Assembly (NCBI GenBank): GCA_947476645.1
Contig: CANJRM010000019.1
Coordinates: 1 to 44,441, forward strand
From: Bacteroidota bacterium
Lineage (GTDB): Bacteria; Bacteroidota; Bacteroidia; Chitinophagales; LD1
DNA length: 44,441 bases
Direction of reading: 5' to 3'
The position numbers were made by a program, and so were the translations under genes. Positions 1-7,493 of this stretch are shown here, piece after piece. The notes below the pieces were generated by a model. It had not been told where the DNA came from. It saw nothing but the letters and a program-made list of their open reading frames with translations, and made no database searches. The number at the start of each line of letters is the position of its first letter. The first letter of the stretch is position 1.

Positions 1-98
1 AAAAATCGAAGGGTAAAAAAGTAATGAAGCTGGCTATTAAAGAAGAGAACCCTCTTCCGTTATTTAGCACCTTTTACAAAAATATTCTCTCGAACTAA
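1..98 (+). CDS. C-terminal end of a probable glycogen/starch synthase-like protein (5' cut off)
   Basis: An open frame enters from the left edge (codons from base 3) and stops at TAA 96-98. The visible tail is about 31 residues, lysine-rich, ending FSTFYKNILSN. In many Bacteroidota a truncated glycogen/starch synthase-like glycosyltransferase lies directly before the DUF4270 lipoprotein gene and ends in a similar 'FYK' tail. The identity is therefore an inference from gene order and a short resemblance; no catalytic residue is visible. The next gene starts 24 bp downstream, so the two may be co-transcribed. Confidence 0.4.
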   Translation, partial: KSKGKKVMKLAIKEENPLPLFSTFYKNILSN

Positions 99-122
99 GC
101 GTTAGTTTCCTTTATTTACCAC

Positions 123-1439
123 GTGTTAATACCGAAAACTAATTTGAAACATTACCTACGTTTTTTGATAGCACCGGCAATATTTTGCTGGTGCTTCTTT
201 TCTTTAGAGGGTTGTAAGAATCCCGCCATTGAAGATACCGACCTGCTCACCACCGATGACCAATTGAATCTTGCCAAAGATACATTGCATGTAAAAGTGT
301 TTTCTGAATTTGAGCAACCGTTGAATTCAAATGGAATTTCGGTTGGCGTTCTTGGAACTTTAACCGACCCTAATTTCGGAAGTACTTATGCGGGTTTTTA
401 CGCGCAGTGCCGCCTCACCAGTAACAATATTGATTTTGGTTCAGGCAAAGCATTGGATTCTGTTGTGCTTACTTTAAGATATGCAGGAACCTATGGCAAG
501 TTCGACCAGCCGCTTAATGTTTCAGTTTATGAATTGTCGCAGAGTTTAATTGATTCACTTACTTACAAAACCAACGATGCGTTTAGTGTAAACATTCCTC
601 CTGTAGGAACTTTAGCCGGTTGGAAACCCGATACGGGTAATGATTCTCTTCATGCTTTGAACGGAACTCTTCCTGCGCATTTGCGTGTTACACTTGATTA
701 TGCTTTTGGGCAAAAACTTTTGGCGGATACAAATGTGTTACACGATAACACCTCTTTCCTCAATCTCTTTAAAGGATTTTACATTACTACTTCTGCCTCT
801 ACTACTGGAAACGGATTGGCGTATTTAGATTTAGCTTCTGCGGTTTCGGGCATTACGTTGTTCTATCATAATGATGCTACTGATTCATTGTTTTATACCT
901 TGCCAATTGCAGGAGTTACCATTAATCACTTCGATAATATTTACACGGGAACTCCTGTTGCTAATTCAATAAACATGCCGCATGTAGATGGCGAGGTGAA
1001 ATTATATCTGCAAGCAGGAGCAGGAGTAAAAGGCAAAATTTTAATTACAGATTTAGACAGCTTGCCGAAGAACATTGCCATTAACAAAGCTGAAATTATA
1101 ATTACGCAAAGCACCGATACACTGTATGCAGCGCCTACGTTGCTTGATTTATATCGCATAGATGATGCAGGGCAAGCGAAAGTAATTGATGATGATGGTT
1201 TGCTTGGTTTTGGTGGTGTGCGCACCGCAGAAACATTGAGCGATGGCTCTGTTGTTTATCGCTATCGCTTCAACTTCAAAAAATATTTTCAGAAGTTGAT
1301 TCAGGGTGTGTATCACAACAACGGTTTCTATCTCGAAACGTATTCGGCTAATAACAATGCAGAGCGCGTGGTGCTTTCAAATTCTGCTACCGATAAAAAT
1401 TATCAGATAGCCATACAGGTTATTTATACAAAACTATAG
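123..1439 (+). CDS. DUF4270 family outer-membrane lipoprotein
   Basis: A 438-residue secreted lipoprotein of the DUF4270 family, whose function is not established. The N-terminus has basic residues, a hydrophobic segment (about 12-28) and a lipobox-like LEGC with the acylated cysteine at residue 31. The acidic residue just before the Gly-Cys is unusual for a lipobox. The start is GTG at 123; no ATG precedes the signal peptide, and TTG at 144 is the only alternative. The rest is beta-rich with repeated 'LDSVVLTL' and 'AEIIITQS' type strands, as usual for this family. It sits 111 bp before glmS, the common Bacteroidota arrangement, which suggests an envelope or cell-surface role but does not prove one. 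Confidence 0.85.
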   Translation: MLIPKTNLKHYLRFLIAPAIFCWCFFSLEGCKNPAIEDTDLLTTDDQLNLAKDTLHVKVFSEFEQPLNSNGISVGVLGTLTDPNFGSTYAGFYAQCRLTSNNIDFGSGKALDSVVLTLRYAGTYGKFDQPLNVSVYELSQSLIDSLTYKTNDAFSVNIPPVGTLAGWKPDTGNDSLHALNGTLPAHLRVTLDYAFGQKLLADTNVLHDNTSFLNLFKGFYITTSASTTGNGLAYLDLASAVSGITLFYHNDATDSLFYTLPIAGVTINHFDNIYTGTPVANSINMPHVDGEVKLYLQAGAGVKGKILITDLDSLPKNIAINKAEIIITQSTDTLYAAPTLLDLYRIDDAGQAKVIDDDGLLGFGGVRTAETLSDGSVVYRYRFNFKKYFQKLIQGVYHNNGFYLETYSANNNAERVVLSNSATDKNYQIAIQVIYTKL

Positions 1440-1464
1440 TTGGTTCCCTTAGTTCTCATACAAA

Positions 1465-1485
1465 ATTGAATGACGAATGATGAAG
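1465..1485. repeat. Weak 7-bp repeat, about 3 units, before glmS
   Basis: Three successive heptamers of the form ATTGAAT / GACGAAT lie in the DUF4270-glmS gap. Weakest member of the dispersed heptamer family described in the findings. Confidence 0.3.
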
Positions 1486-1550
1486 GCTTCAAATAATTTT
1501 CTTTTGCTTTGCGCGTTAATGGCATTATCGTTTAATCAAAAACAGAATTT

Positions 1551-3386
1551 ATGTGCGGAATAGTTGCTTACATAGGTCCACGCGAGGCGTATCCGATTTT
1601 AATTAAAGGGTTGAAAAGATTAGAGTACCGCGGTTACGACAGCGCAGGAGTTGCTCTTATGAATGGCACGCTCAACATTTATAAAAACAAAGGTAAAGTC
1701 AGCGACCTCGAAGCAAATGCTGCGGGTAAAAATGTTTCGGGACATTTAGGAATGGGGCATACGCGTTGGGCTACACACGGTGAACCTAACGACATCAACT
1801 CACATCCGCATCTTTCGCAAAGTGGCGATATTGCTATTATCCATAACGGCATTATTGAAAACTACGGCACACTGAAAGAAGAGTTGAGTAACCGCGGGCA
1901 TAAGTTTACGAGCGATACAGACACCGAAGTGCTCGCTCACCTAATTGAAGATGTAAAACAAAACACAGGTTGCGAATTAGATGAAGCGGTGCGTCTTGCA
2001 CTGCATGAAGTAGTTGGGGCGTATGCCATTGTAATTATTTCGAAGAACGACCCTACGAAATTAATTGGTGCGCGAAAAGGTTCGCCACTTGTAGTGGGTA
2101 TTGGTGATGACGAATATTTTATGGCGAGTGATGCCACTCCTATTATTGAATACACCAAGAATGTAACTTACCTTGAGGACGGTGAAATTGCTTTTATAAA
2201 AGACGGAAAGCTTTCGATTAAAACGATTGACAACGTTGAGCATATTCCTTATATCCAAACATTGGAAATGAATCTGGAGAACATTGAAAAAGGCGGTTAC
2301 ACGCATTTCATGCTCAAAGAAATTCACGAACAACCGCGCTCTATTTACGATTCGTTGCGCGGAAGATTTGACCCTATGACGGGAAGTTTTGCTATGCGAA
2401 GTTTAAAAGAACACGAAAGCAAAATCAAAAATCTTAAACGCATAATCATAGTTGGTTGCGGTACTTCATGGCACGCTGGTTTAGTTGGCGAATATTTGTT
2501 TGAAGACATTGCTCGCATTCCCGTTGAAGTAGAATATGCTTCTGAATTCCGTTACCGCAATCCGGTAATTGGAGAAGATGATTTGGTAATTGCCATTTCG
2601 CAAAGCGGAGAAACAGCCGATACATTAGCTGCTATTGAATTAGCGAAGGAAAAAGGTGCCACCATTTTTGGTTTGTGTAACGTAGTTGGCTCTTCCATTC
2701 CGCGCGCGTCACATGCGGGTGCATACACACACGCAGGTCCTGAAATTGGTGTGGCGAGTACGAAAGCATTTACTGCGCAAGTGGCAGTGCTCACACTATG
2801 GGCTTTTGGTTTTGCTGAAATAAGAGGTAAGGCAACCAAGTTAGATTTGAGAAATGCTTTTGCAGAACTCGAAACGATTCCGGCAAAAGTTCAAAAAACA
2901 TTACTGTGCGAAGACAAGGTGATTGAAATTGCTGAGTTGTTCAAAGACTCGCACAACTTCCTTTATCTCGGAAGAGGATATCAGTTTCCTGTAGCACTTG
3001 AAGGCGCATTGAAGCTGAAAGAAATTTCTTACATCCATGCTGAAGGTTATCCTGCAGCTGAAATGAAACACGGTCCAATCGCGTTGATTGATGCAAACAT
3101 GCCGGTGGTCGTAATCGCAACTAAAAACAGCATCTACGAAAAGGTAATCAGCACCATTCAGGAGATAAAAGCGCGCAAAGGACAAATCATTGCTATAGTA
3201 ACAGAAGGTGATGTGAAGGTGCGCGGAATGGCGGACTACGTAATTGAAATTCCCGAAACCGTAGAATATCTGGTGCCTCTGCTTTCTACTATTCCATTGC
3301 AATTGCTCTCTTATCACATTGCGGTTATGCGTGGTTGTAATGTTGACCAGCCGCGAAACTTAGCGAAGAGTGTGACCGTGGAATAA
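1551..3386 (+). CDS. glmS: Glutamine-fructose-6-phosphate aminotransferase (isomerizing)
   Basis: Makes glucosamine-6-phosphate from fructose-6-phosphate and glutamine, the first step to UDP-GlcNAc for peptidoglycan and lipid A. The protein is 611 residues, close to the E. coli enzyme (609). It starts MCGIVAYIG, so Cys2 becomes the N-terminal nucleophile of the class II glutaminase domain (about 1-220, with RWATHG and HNGIIEN). Two SIS sugar-isomerase domains follow (about 285-425 and 455-600, with GTSWHAG and SQSGETADT), and the protein ends in the family signature QPRNLAKSVTVE. Its TAA overlaps the queA ATG by one base (TAATG), so the two genes are probably translationally coupled. Confidence 0.98.
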   Translation: MCGIVAYIGPREAYPILIKGLKRLEYRGYDSAGVALMNGTLNIYKNKGKVSDLEANAAGKNVSGHLGMGHTRWATHGEPNDINSHPHLSQSGDIAIIHNGIIENYGTLKEELSNRGHKFTSDTDTEVLAHLIEDVKQNTGCELDEAVRLALHEVVGAYAIVIISKNDPTKLIGARKGSPLVVGIGDDEYFMASDATPIIEYTKNVTYLEDGEIAFIKDGKLSIKTIDNVEHIPYIQTLEMNLENIEKGGYTHFMLKEIHEQPRSIYDSLRGRFDPMTGSFAMRSLKEHESKIKNLKRIIIVGCGTSWHAGLVGEYLFEDIARIPVEVEYASEFRYRNPVIGEDDLVIAISQSGETADTLAAIELAKEKGATIFGLCNVVGSSIPRASHAGAYTHAGPEIGVASTKAFTAQVAVLTLWAFGFAEIRGKATKLDLRNAFAELETIPAKVQKTLLCEDKVIEIAELFKDSHNFLYLGRGYQFPVALEGALKLKEISYIHAEGYPAAEMKHGPIALIDANMPVVVIATKNSIYEKVISTIQEIKARKGQIIAIVTEGDVKVRGMADYVIEIPETVEYLVPLLSTIPLQLLSYHIAVMRGCNVDQPRNLAKSVTVE

Positions 3387-4597
3387 TGCATCCCCGCGAA
3401 CTTCAAATAAAAAATTTCACTTACGATTTACCTGAAAGCAAAATCGCGAAGTACCCTTTGGCGGAGCGGAATTTAAGTAAGCTATTGGTTTACCGCGATG
3501 GAAAAATCTCTGAAGATGTTTACAAAAACATAGCTGACCACATCCCCGAAAATTCATTGCTGGTTTTCAACAACACCAAAGTAATTCCTGCACGTTTGTT
3601 TTTTAAAAGTGCAACGGGAGCAAAAATTGAAATTTTTTGTTTGGAACCAGCAGAAGAAAACAAAGAGTTTGCTTCTGTTATGAGTAAACAAAAATCTGTT
3701 CGCTGGCAATGCATGGTTGGCAGAGCAAGTAAATGGAAAGAAAAAATTCTTGAACACCGCACTACTGACTTTACGCTCACCGCAGAAATTATTGAAAGAA
3801 CCAGCGATGCATTCATTATTGAATTTTCTTGGACACCCGGGGAACTTTCGTTTGCTGAAATTTTAGGCAAGAGCGGTATGATGCCGATTCCGCCTTACCT
3901 GAAACGCGATAGCGAGGAAATCGATTTGAAACGTTATCAAACAGTTTATGCGAAACACGAAGGCTCCGTAGCTGCACCTACAGCCGGATTACACTTTACC
4001 GAAGCAATCTTTGAAAAGCTGACAGCAAAAAATATTTCGAAAGAAGAAGTAACGCTTCATGTAGGTGCAGGAACTTTTAAGCCAGTGAAAAGCGAAACAA
4101 TGAACGAGCATGAGATGCATGCAGAAGTTATGGATGTAACCACTACAACCATTCAGCATCTATGTAATTCGTTACAACCAAAGATTATTGCGGTAGGAAC
4201 TACTTCTCTTCGTACAATAGAATCTCTTTATTGGATGGGCGCAAAAGCAAAATTGAATCCTGAAATTTCATTGCAGGATTTAGAAATAAAACAGTGGGAT
4301 GCTTATGAACAAACCAAAACCTACGAAGTTTCAGATGCGCTTGAAGCACTTATTTTCTGGATGAAAAAAAATGAAACGGAACGGCTGATTTGCAAGACGC
4401 AAATTATGATTGCGCCTTCTTACGAATTAAAAATTGCGAATGCGCTTGTCACTAATTTTCATCAGCCGAATTCTACGCTCCTGCTTTTAGTGGCTGCTGT
4501 GGTTGGTGAGGACTGGAAGAAAATTTACAACCACGCTCTCGAAAATGATTTTCGATTCTTGAGTTACGGAGATGGGAGTTTGCTTTTTGCGAAGTGA
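3386..4597 (+). CDS. queA: S-adenosylmethionine:tRNA ribosyltransferase-isomerase, long form
   Basis: QueA transfers and isomerises the ribosyl part of SAM onto preQ1-modified tRNA to give epoxyqueuosine. Family motifs are clear: PARLFF, SVAAPTAGLHFTE, LHVGAGTFKPVK, EMHAE, VGTTSLRTIESL and NALVTNFHQPNSTLLLLV. At 403 residues it is about 45 longer than E. coli QueA (356). The extra length appears spread over the middle (about 85-150) and the region before the final motif (about 290-330). Longer QueA-like proteins are common in Bacteroidota, and whether they have exactly the classic activity is not shown here. The ATG overlaps the glmS stop by one base. The gene converges with the small membrane-protein gene, leaving a 4-bp gap. 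Confidence 0.9.
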   Translation: MHPRELQIKNFTYDLPESKIAKYPLAERNLSKLLVYRDGKISEDVYKNIADHIPENSLLVFNNTKVIPARLFFKSATGAKIEIFCLEPAEENKEFASVMSKQKSVRWQCMVGRASKWKEKILEHRTTDFTLTAEIIERTSDAFIIEFSWTPGELSFAEILGKSGMMPIPPYLKRDSEEIDLKRYQTVYAKHEGSVAAPTAGLHFTEAIFEKLTAKNISKEEVTLHVGAGTFKPVKSETMNEHEMHAEVMDVTTTTIQHLCNSLQPKIIAVGTTSLRTIESLYWMGAKAKLNPEISLQDLEIKQWDAYEQTKTYEVSDALEALIFWMKKNETERLICKTQIMIAPSYELKIANALVTNFHQPNSTLLLLVAAVVGEDWKKIYNHALENDFRFLSYGDGSLLFAK

Positions 4598-4601
4598 AAT
4601 C

Positions 4602-4826
4602 TTATTCCGGCTTTTTGCTTTCCGGTTTTTCATCGAACATCTTCTCTCTGAACTTTCTTTGCCCGCGAATGTTGAACCAAATCAATACGCAGAACATAGC
4701 ACAGAAAACGGGGAAGTAAACGCGGTTGCTTATTTCGCGAAGCGCAATAAGATTATACACCGCCACTATAATAGAAGCAATAGCAGCACCAATCCACGCT
4801 TTTTCGAAATACTGTAAAATTTTCAT
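4602..4826 (-). CDS. Small two-helix membrane protein
   Basis: A 74-residue protein of unknown function with two hydrophobic segments (about 12-29 and 38-54) and a charged, lysine-rich C-terminal tail, so probably an inner-membrane hairpin with the tail in the cytoplasm. It is the last gene of the minus-strand chain containing lptC, 9 bp downstream of the lptC stop. That position is compatible with a role around LPS transport, but nothing in the sequence names one. A real gene is supported by the tight spacing and membrane-protein composition. Confidence 0.7.
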   Translation of the reverse strand: MKILQYFEKAWIGAAIASIIVAVYNLIALREISNRVYFPVFCAMFCVLIWFNIRGQRKFREKMFDEKPESKKPE

Positions 4827-4835
4827 GCTGTAAAT

Positions 4836-5426
4836 TTATTCAAGTTGACTTGTCTTTACTCTTATTGTTCCGGTGATGTGCTTAATCACATAATCAGTAA
4901 AGTTTTCGTTGGCTGTCATTCCGTTTCCATAAATAATTTCATCGGGCGTTGTAATCTTCACAAACGAGTTGGAGTAAATTATTTTTTTGTCTTCATCCCA
5001 AATCAATTCATCAGTATTTAAAATTTCTCCTTTTTGGTTGACCACCACCACGCTATCACGTGCTGTCATGGAGTGACTGTTCTCAATGGCGGTGGCATAC
5101 TTGGCGGTGAGTGTACTTTCTACTTTGTGATCAGTGTTGTAAAACAGAAGTTTCATGCCGTCAGAAAATTCGAGATAAGGTTTTGCGGTGTTGTAACGCG
5201 TAACAGTATGCCCGCTTGCCTGAATGCGCACTACTCCTTCATCGGAATAATTTATTTCAACGTCTTTCCCCTTTTCAATATTTACGTTGGCGCGGGTTCT
5301 AATCAACTTCGCAGTTTCGGAATTATTGCCGCAAGAAGAAAGCGAGATAGTAGACGATAGACAAAAGATAAGAGATAGAAAGTGAAACAGCGCGTTCAAC
5401 TGTAATTTGTTTATTGCGCAATTCAT
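4836..5426 (-). CDS. lptC: LPS export ABC transporter periplasmic protein LptC (lipoprotein form)
   Basis: LptC carries lipopolysaccharide from the LptBFG inner-membrane complex to the periplasmic bridge. The 196-residue product has a signal peptide ending in an LSSC lipobox (Cys32) followed by a LptC-like beta-jellyroll with typical elements such as 'GHTVTRYNTAKPYLEF', 'ATAIENSHSMTARDSVVV' and 'DELIWDEDKKIIYS'. The frame can extend to a TTG at 5435, but the ATG at 5426, one base after the stop of the upstream barrel gene, is preferred. The hydrophobic part of the signal peptide (about residues 16-27) is encoded by a 7-bp repeat array at 5346-5380. Confidence 0.88.
   Translation of the reverse strand: MNCAINKLQLNALFHFLSLIFCLSSTISLSSCGNNSETAKLIRTRANVNIEKGKDVEINYSDEGVVRIQASGHTVTRYNTAKPYLEFSDGMKLLFYNTDHKVESTLTAKYATAIENSHSMTARDSVVVVNQKGEILNTDELIWDEDKKIIYSNSFVKITTPDEIIYGNGMTANENFTDYVIKHITGTIRVKTSQLE
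5346..5380. repeat. 7-bp tandem repeat array (5 units) inside the lptC signal-peptide codons
   Basis: Five consecutive heptamers beginning with GA keep exact 7-base phase (for example GATAGTA, GACGATA, GATAAGA). On the minus strand they encode the hydrophobic core of the LptC signal peptide. Confidence 0.75.
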
Positions 5427-5427
5427 C

Positions 5428-6777
5428 TCAATCAAATTTACGCTTGATAAACCAGATATCGTTCAGCACAAAGCCGAACGTGAGTTTGTAATAGTTTTCG
5501 CGGAAAATACTTTTGTCGCTTCCGCCACGCGTGCCGAAATCGCCACTGATATTTAATCTGCCTACAGAACGGAATGGAAATCCAATTCCGATAGTTCCGC
5601 CTGCCTGTGTCAATGCTTTTCCGTTTACGTTGATTTCACTAACACCGTAGTAACCGCCAAAACGATATTGCACACGGCTCAAATATTTTTTCTTGTCAAG
5701 TTCATCATACTTCGGTGTAATCTGAAAACCCACAGAAATTCTCCAGCTATCATTCAATCTGGCATTGTTCAATGGTGAAGTGAAATTTTTCCAGTTCATA
5801 AATTTAAAATCAATGCCCGCCATCCAATAACGTTCGTTACCAAACATCACACCCGTTCCTATATTGAACGGCAAATTGATTTTTGATTTTTTGTTGAACG
5901 AAGCCGCAGCTGTATCTACTGCGATAAATCCGTAAGTAGAATTGTATTCAAATCGTTCCCAACGATTCGAAAGTTTTGCATCCATCTTCATTCCACTTGA
6001 GCCATATGCACCAAACGTAAAGAAGATATCGCTGCGCGCATCAGGGTCGTTATCGTTATGAAAAATTCTGCGCTGATATTGAATACCTATGTTGTAAATA
6101 AAACTTTTCACGTTCAAGTTGGTGATGTTGCGCGTGCTGTAAGCCTCCAAACTGTCAGGAAAAGTGATGGTCTTTTGATAATCTAATTTGCCGAATAGAA
6201 AACCAAAATTTGCTCCGATAGAAAAACCTTTCACTTTGTAAGCACCACCGGCATATACCTGATAAAGCGAACCTGTTCCGCTGAACACTTCGCGGTGAGC
6301 ACCAATAGCCGAATCATTAAAATTTTGAATGAAAGTGTAATTGATGTTTGTGTAAGGAAGCAAACCAAGGCTGATAGCGTAGCTGTTCTTCTTCGGATTG
6401 GGGACAAAAGCAATAGCAAAGTGACTGATGCCACCGCTCGTAGCTTTATAAGTAGAATCTTTCACAATGCTAAGTCCGTCAAAGTTAGCGCCTATCTCAA
6501 CCGTGGTGCGTGTGAGCGAAGCATACGATGCAGGGTTGGTGTAATTGATATTTACAGAACTAAAATAAGGAGCAGCCAATTCACCCATTCCTTTGTTTGC
6601 CGAAAAAACAGTTGAACGAACATAGCCCAACCCATAACGCGAGTATGGCGAAGAAGCCTGCGCAAAAACAGATTGAAAATTGAAAATTGAAAATTGAACA
6701 ACAAACAGCATCGCCAAAATTCGAAAATTCATGATGAACGTTCGGGTATTAAATAGAGATGCAAATATTTTTTTCAT
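5428..6777 (-). CDS. Outer-membrane beta-barrel protein of the coaX-lptC cluster
   Basis: A 449-residue exported protein ending a signal peptide at about residue 39 (VFAQ), followed by alternating strands rich in aromatic residues and glycine, as in FadL/OmpP1-like barrels. The mature start SSPYSRYGLGY and the motif INYTNPASYASL are typical of a conserved Bacteroidota protein found between coaX and lptC. ATG 6777 overlaps the coaX stop by 4 bases. A second ATG at codon 16 would give a more compact signal peptide and may be the true start. Part of the signal peptide (residues 27-36) is encoded by a 7-bp repeat. Function unknown; the cluster suggests outer-membrane or LPS biogenesis. Confidence 0.8.
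   Translation of the reverse strand: MKKIFASLFNTRTFIMNFRILAMLFVVQFSIFNFQSVFAQASSPYSRYGLGYVRSTVFSANKGMGELAAPYFSSVNINYTNPASYASLTRTTVEIGANFDGLSIVKDSTYKATSGGISHFAIAFVPNPKKNSYAISLGLLPYTNINYTFIQNFNDSAIGAHREVFSGTGSLYQVYAGGAYKVKGFSIGANFGFLFGKLDYQKTITFPDSLEAYSTRNITNLNVKSFIYNIGIQYQRRIFHNDNDPDARSDIFFTFGAYGSSGMKMDAKLSNRWERFEYNSTYGFIAVDTAAASFNKKSKINLPFNIGTGVMFGNERYWMAGIDFKFMNWKNFTSPLNNARLNDSWRISVGFQITPKYDELDKKKYLSRVQYRFGGYYGVSEINVNGKALTQAGGTIGIGFPFRSVGRLNISGDFGTRGGSDKSIFRENYYKLTFGFVLNDIWFIKRKFD
6671..6698. repeat. 7-bp tandem repeat array (4 units) in a signal peptide
   Basis: One GATTGAA followed by three exact AATTGAA units. It encodes the end of the hydrophobic core of the barrel protein's signal peptide on the minus strand. 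Confidence 0.85.
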
Positions 6778-7493
6778 GGAAGATTATAATTCAGAATGCG
6801 GTTCAACCCCTCGAGGACTAAATAAGGGCGGGCAAATATCTCACTTTTGAGCAGAGAAGCAAATAAACCCGCATCGCCTCCGGTAGCTACTACATTCAGG
6901 TCACCAAAACGCAATTTGTATTCATTTATTATGCCGTCAGCTTCTTCTTTTATGCCGTTCACCACGCCACTTAGAATAGAAGTGGAAGTATCTTTGCCCG
7001 TCAATTCAAACGAAGTAAACTGCATGGGGTCAATGAGCGGAAGTTTAGCGGTGTAATTGTGCAGCGCTTTAAAACGCATCATCATGCCTGGGGAAATAGC
7101 ACCACCGCAAAATTCGTTTTGTGCATTCACAAAATCGTAAGTTATGCAGGTGCCGAAATCAATTTTTAAAATATTTTTTTGAGGGAAGAGAGAGTTAGCT
7201 GCTGTGCTTCCCGCAATTCTATCGGCACCGAGTGTTTGTGGAGTTGCGTATAGAATTTTCAAAGGCAGTTTCAATTCGTGTGAAAGAAAAAGCGTTTTGA
7301 TTTTTTTCTTCTGCGATAATTTGAACTCTACCAATTCACTTGAACCCGTTTTTGAAAGAATAGCATTTTCTATTTTGAAGTTCTTCAAAATCTCATCTAT
7401 GCTGTGCTCATCATGAAAAACTTCTTTGAGTTCGTTCTGTTCAAACAGTCCGAGTTTTACCTGCGTGTTTCCTATGTCTACTGCCAGGTTCAT
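6774..7493 (-). CDS. coaX: Type III pantothenate kinase
   Basis: Phosphorylates pantothenate in the first step of coenzyme A synthesis. The 239-residue protein has the ASKHA-fold phosphate loop near the start (DIGNTQVKLGLF), GADRIAGSTAAN at about 100, the nucleotide-binding strand DFGTCITYD and GGAISPGMMMR. It overlaps the upstream CapA-like gene by 4 bases (ATGA) and the downstream barrel gene by 4 bases, so these genes are translationally coupled. The length matches the usual 240-260 residues. Confidence 0.95.
   Translation of the reverse strand: MNLAVDIGNTQVKLGLFEQNELKEVFHDEHSIDEILKNFKIENAILSKTGSSELVEFKLSQKKKIKTLFLSHELKLPLKILYATPQTLGADRIAGSTAANSLFPQKNILKIDFGTCITYDFVNAQNEFCGGAISPGMMMRFKALHNYTAKLPLIDPMQFTSFELTGKDTSTSILSGVVNGIKEEADGIINEYKLRFGDLNVVATGGDAGLFASLLKSEIFARPYLVLEGLNRILNYNLP

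Noticed and set aside
2901-3317. Minus-strand open frame of 138 residues within glmS
   Set aside because: Fully inside the conserved second SIS domain of glmS; no independent support.
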